DNA of 64,000 nt from contig NZ_CANMOO010000002.1 in the NCBI RefSeq assembly GCF_947499585.1, forward strand, positions 1,143,097 to 1,207,096, written 5' to 3'. This DNA comes from an uncultured Allomuricauda sp. (lineage in GTDB: Bacteria; Bacteroidota; Bacteroidia; Flavobacteriales; Flavobacteriaceae). A program made the position numbers and the translations under genes. Positions 1 to 8,690 of the stretch are shown here, piece after piece (position 1 is the stretch's first letter; the number at the start of each line of letters is the position of its first letter). The notes beneath the pieces are model-generated. The model was given only the letters and a program-made list of their open reading frames with translations. It ran no database searches and was not told the origin of the DNA.

Positions 1-1964
1 AAATAATCAACGGTAACGGGCATTTCTTTAAGCCGTTCCTTAAAAGTTCTATTGTGTTGAAAGGCTAAAATAGTAGTGGGCACCAATATGGCAACCTGCT
101 TGCCATTGTCCACCGCTTTAAATGCAGCTCGGATAGCGACCTCCGTTTTACCAAAACCAACATCGCCACAGATCAAACGGTCCATAGGGCGTTCGCTCTC
201 CATGTCTTTTTTTACATCTTGAGTAGATTTTTCCTGATCTGGAGTGTCCTCATAAATAAATGAAGCTTCCAGCTCATGCTGCAAATAACTGTCAGGAGCG
301 TATTGAAACCCTTTTTCTAAACGACGTTTTGCATAAATTTTAATGAGGTCAAAGGCAATTTTCTTAACACGGCCCTTGGTCTTTTCTTTTATTTTTTTCC
401 AAGCGCCAGAACCTAACTTGTAGATTTTTGGAGGCGCTCCATCCTTGCCATTGAACTTAGATATTTTGTGCAGCGAGTGAATGCTCACATAGAGAATATC
501 GCGCTCGCCGTACATTAATTTTATGGCTTCTTGTTTTTTACCTTCTACATCAATTTTTTGAAGCCCCCCGAACTTACCAATGCCATGGTCAATATGGGTT
601 ACATAATCACCAATTTCCAGTTTATTGAGTTCTTTAAGGGTGATGGCCTGTTTTTTGGCATAACCATTCTTTAACTGGAATTTGTGATAGCGTTCAAAAA
701 TTTGATGATCGGTATAGCAGGCAAGTTTTAAATCATGCTCAATAAAACCTTGATATAAAGGAAAAACTACAGTTTTGTAATGAACCGTTTCTTCTACTTC
801 TTCAAAAATGTCATGAAAACGTTTTGCCTGTTGCTCCGTAGCGCAGAAAATATAATTGGTAAAACCTGCTTCATGATTTTCGTTGATGTTTTCAATAAGC
901 AAGTCAAACCTTTTATTGAAGGAAGGTTGAGGTTTGATATTGAATTTAATTTCTGATGCTACACTCAGCTCATCAAGGTGCGAGATTTTGCTGGTTTCAA
1001 GTTGTCCTTCGACAGAATCTGGATGACTTGTCCTTCCATCTAATTCAACCAAACTAAAATCCTGAAATTGTGATTTTAATAAGCCCGAACTCACGAAAAG
1101 TTCTTCTGGTTTGGCGTGTTTGATCTCCTCGCTGAGCTTTGCGAAATTTTCTTCAGCTTTTGCAAAAAATGAATCGATTCTACCATAGACCAAATCCAGG
1201 TTCTTTGAAAAAATCACAGTTTTAGGAGAGATGTATTTTAGAAAACTTTCACGGGATTCCTGCAAAAATTTGTTCTCAACATTCGGGATAACGGTAATGC
1301 GCTTTACTTTTTCTGTGGACAATTGTGTTTCCACATCAAAAGTCCTGATGCTTTCTACTTCATCTCCAAAAAATTCAATACGATAGGGTTCATCATGGGA
1401 AAAAGAAAAGACATCCACGATTCCGCCACGCACGGAAAATTCGCCAGGTTCCGTTACAAAATCTACACGCTTGAATTTGTATTCAAAAAGTACCTCGTTA
1501 AAAAAGTCCAGAGAGAGGGTATCCTCCAACTTAATTTTTAAGGTGTTTTTGTCCAGTTCTTTTCTGGTGACCACTTTTTCAAAAAGCGCATCGGGATAGG
1601 TAACGATTACTGCTGGTTTCTTTCTGGAATTTATTCTGTTTAGGACCTCTGCTCTTAAAAGTACATTGGCATTGTCTGTCTCCTCAATTTGGTAAGGTCT
1701 ACGATAACTCCCGGGGTAAAAAAGCACTTCATTTTCACCAATTAATTGTTCCAGGTCATTAAGATAATAGGCAGCTTCTTCCTTATCATTCAGTAAAACC
1801 AAAAAAGGCAATTCGGCAGATTTAAAGATATCGGCAATGGCAAAAGATAGTGAAGAACCTGTAAGACCCTTAATACTGATTTTTTCAATTTGGGCAATTG
1901 TGTCCCTCAGTTTCCCAAGTTGTGGAGACTGTTTAAAAAGTTGGGAAACTGATGCTTTGGTCAA
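1..1964 (-). CDS. mfd: Transcription-repair coupling factor Mfd (5' part, cut by window edge)
   Basis: Translating the minus strand gives about 654 residues of Mfd, the ATPase that removes stalled RNA polymerase from lesions and recruits UvrA. Visible in order are the UvrB-homology module, the CarD-like RNA-polymerase-interaction domain (LEIGDYVTHIDHGIGKF) and the start of the translocase with the Walker A motif GDVGFGKTE; the helicase C-half lies beyond base 1. I put the start at the TTG at 1964 because a TATATTTG promoter element lies just upstream (1981-1988). An in-frame ATG at 2069 is possible but lies upstream of that promoter element. A stretch near 1005-1027 looks like a dispersed repeat read in frame. 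Confidence 0.93.
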   Translation of the reverse strand, partial: MTKASVSQLFKQSPQLGKLRDTIAQIEKISIKGLTGSSLSFAIADIFKSAELPFLVLLNDKEEAAYYLNDLEQLIGENEVLFYPGSYRRPYQIEETDNANVLLRAEVLNRINSRKKPAVIVTYPDALFEKVVTRKELDKNTLKIKLEDTLSLDFFNEVLFEYKFKRVDFVTEPGEFSVRGGIVDVFSFSHDEPYRIEFFGDEVESIRTFDVETQLSTEKVKRITVIPNVENKFLQESRESFLKYISPKTVIFSKNLDLVYGRIDSFFAKAEENFAKLSEEIKHAKPEELFVSSGLLKSQFQDFSLVELDGRTSHPDSVEGQLETSKISHLDELSVASEIKFNIKPQPSFNKRFDLLIENINENHEAGFTNYIFCATEQQAKRFHDIFEEVEETVHYKTVVFPLYQGFIEHDLKLACYTDHQIFERYHKFQLKNGYAKKQAITLKELNKLEIGDYVTHIDHGIGKFGGLQKIDVEGKKQEAIKLMYGERDILYVSIHSLHKISKFNGKDGAPPKIYKLGSGAWKKIKEKTKGRVKKIAFDLIKIYAKRRLEKGFQYAPDSYLQHELEASFIYEDTPDQEKSTQDVKKDMESERPMDRLICGDVGFGKTEVAIRAAFKAVDNGKQVAILVPTTILAFQHNRTFKERLKEMPVTVDY

Positions 1965-1980
1965 TCCAAAAACTTTGTGG

Positions 1981-2011
1981 CAAATATAGATTGATGTATA
2001 GTTGTTTGCAA
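1981..2011 (-). promoter_or_regulatory. Predicted mfd promoter (-33/-7)
   Basis: On the minus strand TTG, a 20-nt spacer, then TATATTTG matches the Bacteroidota primary-sigma consensus (TTG / TAnnTTTG). It lies about 17 nt upstream of the proposed TTG start of mfd, implying a short leader. Confidence 0.5.
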
Positions 2012-2099
2012 TAGGTAAATGGGATTTTCTCACATTAGTTAGAAATGACCATCTAGTTGAAATTGTCATTTTTGAATGGGAGAATACCGATTGAGAAAT

Positions 2100-2732
2100 C
2101 TAAATTTTTATTACCTCATTTTCAACAATAACATAAACTTCATCTTTCTTTTTAGGTTTAAGTGTGTAGGTTCCTGTAAACTCTCCAAAAGCGGGAAGGA
2201 TGAGTTGACTTTTGGTCTTGAAAAAACAAGATAGTCTCAAGTTTTGACGTCCATATCCTTTTAGTTTGATGGCTGGGTGGATATGTCCACAGAAATTAAA
2301 TAAGCCATCTCGTTCCTCTGGATGATGGGTCAATAAAAAATCATCCAAAACCCATTCTTGATAAATCTCAATATTTAATTTTTCAAACAAAAGAGGAGAG
2401 ATGATATCATGGTTTCCAGATACCAGAATAATCTCAGCAGGGGTTTTGGCCACCCAATTTTCAAAAAGCTCCCATTCTTTATTTAAGGATGAATGAAATA
2501 AGTCTCCCAAAAAACATATTTGAAAGGGGTTAAAATCAGCAACGATTTTGTCTAGCAACAGAAAATTTTTATGGATGGCTTGCCTTGGAACAGCGGCTCC
2601 AAATTTTCTAAAATGATTTACCTTGCCCAAATGCACATCGCTAATGAGCAACAGTGATTTTTCCACCCAAAACAGTCCTCCCAGGGGATGAAGAACAAAT
2701 TCTTGGTTGTTAAAATATATAGTTTGAGTCAT
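2100..2732 (-). CDS. pdeM: Ligase-associated metallophosphoesterase PdeM
   Basis: A 210-residue calcineurin-like phosphoesterase with the ordered metal-binding motifs SDVHLGK, GDLFHS, GNHD, THHP and CGHIHP. This matches the PdeM family of DNA-damage-response nucleases that sit beside an Lhr-type helicase and, in many bacteria, an ATP-dependent ligase and an exonuclease. Its ATG overlaps the stop of the upstream helicase by four bases (ATGA), so the two are translationally coupled. No ligase or partner exonuclease gene is adjacent here. The exact substrate is inferred from the family. Confidence 0.88.
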   Translation of the reverse strand: MTQTIYFNNQEFVLHPLGGLFWVEKSLLLISDVHLGKVNHFRKFGAAVPRQAIHKNFLLLDKIVADFNPFQICFLGDLFHSSLNKEWELFENWVAKTPAEIILVSGNHDIISPLLFEKLNIEIYQEWVLDDFLLTHHPEERDGLFNFCGHIHPAIKLKGYGRQNLRLSCFFKTKSQLILPAFGEFTGTYTLKPKKKDEVYVIVENEVIKI

Positions 2733-5191
2733 CTAGTCAAAATCTTGGTCATTCGTTTTATGCGATCAGCTAGTTTCTCATTGGATAGTTTTTCACGAAG
2801 CCTGTCCGTGATAATAGGAAATGAAAATGGCGTTGGATTGCTACACTTTTTCCATACAATCTCTTGCTGTTCAATTCGTTCCAAAGCTAAGCGCAAACGA
2901 CCTTCTTCTAATTGGTGTTCAAAAGTTTCGGTAAAGGCTTGCTGAAACAAAAGATTGTCTGGCTCAAAATCCTTGAATACATCAAAAAGTAATTGCGAGC
3001 TGCTTTGTAGGTGCTTCATTTTGATGCCTTTGTCTGGATAACCTGTAAAGACCATTCCACTGATTACCGCAACATCCCTAAATTTTCGCTTTGCCATTTC
3101 ATTGGAATTCAAACTTTTTTGCAGATCACTCAGCATATATTCTGGAGTAAAAAGATTGTTGTCCAATACCTCCTGAATGTTGATTTCTTTGTCCGATAAG
3201 AGTTCAAAGCCATAATCGTTAAAAGCCAAAGAGCAGGTGATAGGGGTCAGTAAACTTATTCGGTATGCCAATAAACTGCTCATTCCTTCATGGATTGCCC
3301 TACCTTCAAAAGGATAAAAGATATGATGATAGCCGTCATTGGTTTTAAAAGTTTCTATAAGAAATTCATTTGGCTTTGGAACAATGCTATCTTCTCGTTG
3401 TTTTGTAAACATGGGAGCCAAAGATTTTATTTCTTTTGATTGCTTCTTGGGTTCCAGTTCTGCTGTATATAATTCTTGACGAAGCAATTCTGACATTTGT
3501 GCGGAGAAACTCAATCTACCACCCATCCAACTGGGCACTTTATTGGTTCTTTTTGAAGAGTTACGTACATGGGCAGACATACCTTTAATGCGAATAAATT
3601 CTAAGTTTCTGCCCGCAAAAGTAAACACATCGCCAGCAGTTAATTTGGATATGAAAGATTCTTCAATAGTACCAATGTACCCTCCTTTTTGATAACGAAC
3701 AGATATGGAGGCATCTCCTACTATTGTTCCTATTTGAAAACGATGACGCATGGCAATTCCACGATTATTGACCTTGAATTTTCCATCTGCTTCTACCTCT
3801 ACCTTTTTATATTCATCATAGGTTTTTAAACTTTGGCTGCCCATGACCAGAAAGTTCAAGAGCCATTGCCATTGCTCCTCTGAAATTGCCTGATAGCAAA
3901 AAGTCTGTTTGATCTCTGGATAAATTTCATCGGGATAAAAACCATCGGATACTGCCAAGGTGGTTAAATACTGAACCAAAACATCAAAACTATTCAAATA
4001 AGGAACCCTATCTTCAACAGCTTCTTTTTTAACCGCTTGTTGCATGGCGGAAGCTTCAATGAGTTCAATGGCATGTGTTGGTAGAAAGTGGATTACACTT
4101 TCCTTGCCCGGTCTGTGGCCGCTTCGTCCTGCACGTTGTAAAAATCGAGCTACCCCTTTTGGTCCCCCAATTTGTACCACGGTTTCCACAGGTGCAAAAT
4201 CTACACCTAAATCTAGACTAGAAGTACAGACCACCGCCTTCAAACTTTCATTCCGTATGGCTTGCTCCACCCAAAGGCGCGTTTCTTTGTTGATGCTGCC
4301 GTGGTGCATGGCAATTTCACCAGCATATTCTGGATGCTTCTCCAAAATTTTCTGAAACCAAATCTCACATTGGCTTCTGGTATTTGTAAATAACAAGGTG
4401 GTTTTGCTATTGTTGATAATGGGCACGACTTCTTCAAGTAAGTGAAGCCCCAAATGTCCACGCCATGGAAATGTTTCCATTTCTTTTGGAATGATACTTT
4501 TGACTGTTATTTTCTTATTCAGTTTGGCTTTTACCAAAACCGATTTTTCATGGGCCAAGGAAGCAGGGCCAAGAAGGACTTCTCGGGCTTGGTCTAAATT
4601 CCCAATAGTAGCAGAGATCCCCCAGATTCTTAAATCCTTGCATATTGTTTTTAATCTGGAAAGGCCAAGTTCCATTTGCACACCTCTCTTGGTTCCCAAA
4701 AGTTCATGCCATTCGTCAACCACTATGGCAGAACAGTCTTTAAAGACTTTATCATACCCTTTTGATGAAAGCAGTAATTGCAAACTTTCAGGAGTGGTAA
4801 TCAATAAGTCTGGCATTGTTGTTTTTTGCCTTGCACGTTCTTTGGTCGAAGTATCCCCCGTGCGAATGCCTACTGTCATTTGAGTTTCTAAATCTTGGGT
4901 AATACGCTCCGCAGATTGTTTGATTTCTTGGGATAAAGCGCGTAACGGAGTAATCCAAATTGCTTTTAGGCCTTTTTTGTGTTTGTCTTTGTAACTAGGA
5001 TTATTTTTTATGTAATTCAATACTATGGGGAACCAAAGCGCATAGGTCTTTCCACTCCCTGTTGGAGCATTTAGCAATCCGTGCTTGCCTTGCAAAAAAG
5101 CATTCCATGTCTCTTTTTGAAAAGGAAAGGGTTTCCAATCTTGTTGGTGGAACCAATTTTCGGCAATATGGAGTAGTTCAGATTCTTGCAG
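2729..5191 (-). CDS. Ligase-associated DEXH-box helicase (Lhr-like), probable non-canonical start
   Basis: A large Lhr-family superfamily 2 helicase with motif I APTGSGKT, motif II DEWH, motif III SATIGN and motif VI QRAGRSGHRPG, followed by the winged-helix/Lhr C-terminal region. It probably unwinds damaged DNA or DNA-RNA with PdeM, to which it is coupled by a 4-bp overlap. The reading frame upstream of the first ordinary start (TTG at 5095) still encodes the family N-terminus, including WKPFPFQKETWNAFLQG, up to an in-frame stop at about 5210-5212. That stretch has no ATG, GTG or TTG, so I place the start at a CTG (5191). A sequencing error or frameshift is the alternative. With the CTG start it has 820 residues, close to family size. 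Confidence 0.87.
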   Translation of the reverse strand: MQESELLHIAENWFHQQDWKPFPFQKETWNAFLQGKHGLLNAPTGSGKTYALWFPIVLNYIKNNPSYKDKHKKGLKAIWITPLRALSQEIKQSAERITQDLETQMTVGIRTGDTSTKERARQKTTMPDLLITTPESLQLLLSSKGYDKVFKDCSAIVVDEWHELLGTKRGVQMELGLSRLKTICKDLRIWGISATIGNLDQAREVLLGPASLAHEKSVLVKAKLNKKITVKSIIPKEMETFPWRGHLGLHLLEEVVPIINNSKTTLLFTNTRSQCEIWFQKILEKHPEYAGEIAMHHGSINKETRLWVEQAIRNESLKAVVCTSSLDLGVDFAPVETVVQIGGPKGVARFLQRAGRSGHRPGKESVIHFLPTHAIELIEASAMQQAVKKEAVEDRVPYLNSFDVLVQYLTTLAVSDGFYPDEIYPEIKQTFCYQAISEEQWQWLLNFLVMGSQSLKTYDEYKKVEVEADGKFKVNNRGIAMRHRFQIGTIVGDASISVRYQKGGYIGTIEESFISKLTAGDVFTFAGRNLEFIRIKGMSAHVRNSSKRTNKVPSWMGGRLSFSAQMSELLRQELYTAELEPKKQSKEIKSLAPMFTKQREDSIVPKPNEFLIETFKTNDGYHHIFYPFEGRAIHEGMSSLLAYRISLLTPITCSLAFNDYGFELLSDKEINIQEVLDNNLFTPEYMLSDLQKSLNSNEMAKRKFRDVAVISGMVFTGYPDKGIKMKHLQSSSQLLFDVFKDFEPDNLLFQQAFTETFEHQLEEGRLRLALERIEQQEIVWKKCSNPTPFSFPIITDRLREKLSNEKLADRIKRMTKILTR

Positions 5192-5278
5192 GATAAATTG
5201 CGTTAAGGATTACAAAGAGCTATGAAAATTACAAATTTCTTTTGGTGATAATTTTACCATCCTTTCTAGTTTAAGATT

Positions 5279-5286
5279 TATATTTG
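5279..5286 (+). promoter_or_regulatory. Predicted -7 promoter element for the TerB-like gene
   Basis: TATATTTG matches the flavobacterial -7 consensus TAnnTTTG and lies 18 nt before the ATG at 5305. Confidence 0.45.
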
Positions 5287-5304
5287 CCGAACAAATTTTA
5301 GTGT

Positions 5305-5727
5305 ATGCCCATTATAGATTTATACGAACATAGCGAACAGAGACATAATTTGGCCCATTTTGCTACTTTGGCAAGTTTGGCAGCCGCGGATGGTGTAATA
5401 AGTGAAAAGGAAAAAGCAATATTGGATAAGTTTGCGTTCAAATTAAATATCACCGATGCTGAGTATAAAGAGGTGATGAAAAAAGAGAACAAATATCCAA
5501 TTGAAACTCCCCATAGTGGTGAAAAAAGATTAAAGCGTTTGTTCGATTTCTTTGGGATGGCCTTTGCTGATAACAATCTTGATGAAGAACAAATGGAGCT
5601 AATCGTTAAATACGCAGTAGGATTGGGTTACTCGCCTGAAAAAGCTTCTCAAATCATAAAAAAATCCATTGCCATATTTACTGGTAAAATAGCTTTTGAA
5701 GATTATCAATTTTTGATGGATAAGTAA
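5305..5727 (+). CDS. TerB-family (TerB/DnaJ-type helical) protein
   Basis: 140 residues, all-helical, with the TerB-like signature near the N-terminus (LAHFATLASLAAADGVISEKE) followed by acidic helix pairs and a second DNNLDEEQ loop that resembles the duplicated TerB metal-binding loop. TerB domains bind divalent metal and occur in stress and envelope-associated contexts; the actual role is unknown. It is a single gene with its own promoter, divergent from the helicase and convergent with fbp (one base between the stop codons). Confidence 0.75.
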   Translation: MPIIDLYEHSEQRHNLAHFATLASLAAADGVISEKEKAILDKFAFKLNITDAEYKEVMKKENKYPIETPHSGEKRLKRLFDFFGMAFADNNLDEEQMELIVKYAVGLGYSPEKASQIIKKSIAIFTGKIAFEDYQFLMDK

Positions 5728-5728
5728 T

Positions 5729-6736
5729 CTAATGGTACTTATTTAAAAAATCCTCCAATTTTTTAACCATATTTCGGCTTCCACAAAAGAAGGGCACTCG
5801 TTGATGTAGTTCAGTGGGCTCAATATCTAATATTCGAGTTTTACCACCAATTGCCAAACCATTGGCTTGTTCTGCAATAAAGGCCATAGGATTACATTCG
5901 TAAAGCAGCCTAAGTTTTCCACTTTGCGAAATACTACTTTTTGGATACATATATATTCCACCCTTAATCATATTACGATGAAAATCAGAAACTAGTGAGC
6001 CAATATACCTTGAAGTATAAGGCCTGTCACCTTCTTCTTCTTGACAATATTTTATGTAATCCTTAACCCCTTGTAAGAAATGAATGTAGTTTCCTTCATT
6101 TACAGAATATATTTTACCATTTTCCGGAAACTGCATATTAGGGTGTGATAAATAAAAGGTGCCCAGTGCGGGATTTAAAGTAAAGCCATTTACTCCGTCT
6201 CCAGTGGTGTAAACTAACATTGTCGATGTTCCATAAACCACATAGCCAGCAGCTACTTGTTTATTTCCTGGCTGTAAAAAGTCTTCAAGTTGAACTGGAG
6301 TACCAACAGGGGTAACACGTCTATAAATTGAAAATATGGTTCCAACCGAAACATTAACGTCAATATTGGAAGAACCATCCAATGGGTCAATCAATACCAC
6401 ATATTTGTTTTGGTGTTTTTCATCACTACTATTAATGGTGATAAAACTGTCTTCTTCTTCAGAAGCTATTCCACAAACTATCTCTCTATTGGTAAGTGTT
6501 TGGATAAATTTTTCATTTGCAAATACATCTAATTTTTGCTGGTCTTCCCCTTGAATATTAGTGTCGCCAGCAGCTCCGATTACGTCAACCAAACCTGCTT
6601 TATTTACTTCGTGATTAACTACTTTAGCGGCTAAACGAATGGCATTGATTAGTTTAGAGAGCTCTCCAGAAGAGTATTGAAATGAAGACTGGTTTTCAAT
6701 AATGAATTCTCCAAGGGTCTGATTTTTTCTTGTCAT
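5729..6736 (-). CDS. fbp: Class 1 fructose-1,6-bisphosphatase
   Basis: Hydrolyses fructose-1,6-bisphosphate to fructose-6-phosphate in gluconeogenesis. The 335-residue sequence has the metal/substrate motif [19 protein letters not shown], the acidic EEED loop upstream, and the C-terminal [10 protein letters not shown] region typical of class 1 enzymes. I use the ATG at 6736 ([11 protein letters not shown]) rather than the upstream TTG at 6763, because the latter falls inside a promoter-like element at 6761-6768. Cytoplasmic. Confidence 0.96.
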   Translation of the reverse strand: MTRKNQTLGEFIIENQSSFQYSSGELSKLINAIRLAAKVVNHEVNKAGLVDVIGAAGDTNIQGEDQQKLDVFANEKFIQTLTNREIVCGIASEEEDSFITINSSDEKHQNKYVVLIDPLDGSSNIDVNVSVGTIFSIYRRVTPVGTPVQLEDFLQPGNKQVAAGYVVYGTSTMLVYTTGDGVNGFTLNPALGTFYLSHPNMQFPENGKIYSVNEGNYIHFLQGVKDYIKYCQEEEGDRPYTSRYIGSLVSDFHRNMIKGGIYMYPKSSISQSGKLRLLYECNPMAFIAEQANGLAIGGKTRILDIEPTELHQRVPFFCGSRNMVKKLEDFLNKYH

Positions 6737-6760
6737 TAAAGTAGGGTTGTGTTTTGCCCA

Positions 6761-6768
6761 CAAATATC
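6761..6768 (-). promoter_or_regulatory. Predicted -7 element for fbp
   Basis: Minus-strand GATATTTG is one mismatch from TAnnTTTG, 24 nt upstream of the chosen fbp ATG. It supports the downstream start. Confidence 0.35.
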
Positions 6769-6821
6769 GGGCATTTTGTGATACTACATCGATTTCGTAG
6801 AAGTAAAGTTTTTGATTTTTA

Positions 6822-6829
6822 TAACTTTG
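6822..6829 (+). promoter_or_regulatory. Predicted -7 element for the GNAT gene
   Basis: TAACTTTG fits TAnnTTTG and lies 18 nt before the ATG at 6848. An upstream TTG start at 6812 would precede it, which argues for the ATG. Confidence 0.45.
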
Positions 6830-6847
6830 AGTTTTATTTATAACAAT

Positions 6848-7330
6848 ATGAATTTTTCAATCAGAGATGCCCAGCAAGAAGATATGCAACAAGTGTTGAC
6901 TCTTATTCAGGAGTTGGCAGAATTTGAGAATGATCCAAATGCTGTAGAAGTCACTAAAGAGGATTTAGTAAAAGATGGTTTTGCAGAGAGTAAACTATTC
7001 CATTGTTTTGTTGCTGAAAAAGACAAACAGATCGTAGGGATTGCATTGGTATATCCTCGCTATTCTACTTGGAAAGGTCCAGTGATCCATTTGGAAGATC
7101 TAATTGTTGCCGAAAAGATGCGAGGAAGTGGTTTGGGCACCGCCCTTTTAAATGAAGTGGTAAAATATGGGCATAATTTGGGCGTTAGAAGAATTTGCTG
7201 GGAAGTATTGGATTGGAATGAGCCTGCGATCAACTTTTATGAAAAAAAGGGCGCTAGGGTGATGCGAGATTGGGATGTTGTTCAACTAGATGAGATGGGG
7301 ATTAACAACTATATAGGTAATTTGAATTAA
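6848..7330 (+). CDS. GNAT-family N-acetyltransferase
   Basis: 160 residues with the full GNAT fold: N-terminal [19 protein letters not shown], the central [20 protein letters not shown] containing the acetyl-CoA-binding RGSGLG loop, and the C-terminal [13 protein letters not shown] motif. The sequence resembles the spermidine/diamine and thialysine acetyltransferase subgroup, but substrate is not determinable. It precedes aspartokinase by 32 nt and may be co-transcribed with it. Start chosen at 6848 from the promoter position. Confidence 0.9.
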   Translation: MNFSIRDAQQEDMQQVLTLIQELAEFENDPNAVEVTKEDLVKDGFAESKLFHCFVAEKDKQIVGIALVYPRYSTWKGPVIHLEDLIVAEKMRGSGLGTALLNEVVKYGHNLGVRRICWEVLDWNEPAINFYEKKGARVMRDWDVVQLDEMGINNYIGNLN

Positions 7331-7362
7331 CCTTTTAAGGGAAAATATAGAACCAAGAATAG

Positions 7363-8613
7363 ATGAGAGTTTTTAAGTTTGGTGGGGCTTCTGTTAAAGA
7401 TGCCGAAGGTGTTAGGAATGTTGTTAAAGTGCTTCAAGAAGTAGGTCATGAAGATACTTTGGTAGTGATTTCTGCAATGGGAAAGATGACCAATGCAATG
7501 GAAAAAGTAGTGGCTTCCTATTTTAAGGATAAACAGGCCATCACAGCTTCTATACAAGAAGTAATAGATTACCATGAAAGTATTTTGTCAGATTTGTTCG
7601 AAAACAAAAACCACCCTGTCTATAATAAGATAAAACTCCTGTTTGATGAGGTTAAAGGATTTTTAGCTTGGAACAAGTCACCAAAATATGCCTTTGTTTA
7701 TGACCAAGTAGTTGGGTACGGAGAATTGGTTTCTACGACTATTGTAAGCGAGTATTTTAATGAGGTTGGAATTGCCAATGTTTGGCAAGATGTTCGCAAC
7801 CTCATTAAAACGGATAATAATTATAGAGATGCTTCCGTGAACTGGGAACGCACTCAGAAAGAGGTTTCTGCTAAAGTGGATATGTCTAAATTGAATATTA
7901 CCCAGGGTTTTTTGGGGAGTGATGACAATAATTTTACAACTACTTTGGGTAGGGAAGGTTCTGATTATTCTGGAGCAATTTTGGCTTATTGCCTTAATGC
8001 AGATTCCGTTACAATCTGGAAAGATGTTCCCGGAGTTTTAAATGCAGATCCTAGAAACTTTAAGGAAACCCAGTTGCTTGATCAAATCTCATATAGGGAG
8101 GCTATAGAATTGGCTTTTTATGGAGCCTCTGTAATTCATCCCAAGACCCTTCAACCGTTGCAAAGAAAAGAGATTCCATTGCTTGTAAAATCTTTCATTG
8201 CTCCTAATGGCGATGGCACAACAGTTGGCAAGGGAGAAGATATATCGCCTAAAGTGCCTTGCTTTATTGTAAAAAAGAATCAAGTATTGATAAAACTTTC
8301 TTCCCTTGATTTCTCCTTTATAATGGAAGACAATATTAGTGAGATATTCAAACTGTTCCACCATCATAAAATGAAGGTAGATTTAATTCAGAATTCTGCC
8401 ATCAGTTTTTCAGTTTGTTTGGATAATAAGTTTAATGGTCTTGAACTCATGTTGAACGAGCTAAAACGAAAATTCAAGGTGGTTTGCCATGAAGATGTTT
8501 CTCTTTACACCATAAGGCATTTTAATGATAAGGCTGTAAAATCACTTCAAAATGGAAGGTCTGTTCTAGTGGAACAACGTGGTAGAGAGACAGTTCAACT
8601 CGTTGTAAAATAA
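7363..8613 (+). CDS. lysC: Aspartate kinase
   Basis: Phosphorylates aspartate, the first step toward lysine, threonine and methionine. The 416-residue protein begins with the kinase motif VFKFGGASVK, has the TLGREGSDYSG substrate loop and the DVPGVLNADPR region, and ends in a divergent ACT-like regulatory part (from about residue 300). It is monofunctional: no homoserine dehydrogenase domain follows. The divergent ACT region leaves the feedback effector uncertain. Confidence 0.94.
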   Translation: MRVFKFGGASVKDAEGVRNVVKVLQEVGHEDTLVVISAMGKMTNAMEKVVASYFKDKQAITASIQEVIDYHESILSDLFENKNHPVYNKIKLLFDEVKGFLAWNKSPKYAFVYDQVVGYGELVSTTIVSEYFNEVGIANVWQDVRNLIKTDNNYRDASVNWERTQKEVSAKVDMSKLNITQGFLGSDDNNFTTTLGREGSDYSGAILAYCLNADSVTIWKDVPGVLNADPRNFKETQLLDQISYREAIELAFYGASVIHPKTLQPLQRKEIPLLVKSFIAPNGDGTTVGKGEDISPKVPCFIVKKNQVLIKLSSLDFSFIMEDNISEIFKLFHHHKMKVDLIQNSAISFSVCLDNKFNGLELMLNELKRKFKVVCHEDVSLYTIRHFNDKAVKSLQNGRSVLVEQRGRETVQLVVK

Positions 8614-8661
8614 AATTTCCAAAACTGCATTACCACTAAAAATCTAATAGCTGTAATTTTC

Positions 8662-8669
8662 TATCTTTA
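8662..8669 (+). promoter_or_regulatory. Predicted -7 element for the acyltransferase gene
   Basis: TATCTTTA is a near match to TAnnTTTG located 21 nt upstream of the ATG at 8691. Confidence 0.3.
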
Positions 8670-8690
8670 CGCTTACCTAATTTTTGTTTT

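Noticed and set aside
2688..2945. Plus-strand open frame opposite the helicase/PdeM junction
   Set aside because: Shadow of well-supported minus-strand genes with no coding signature.
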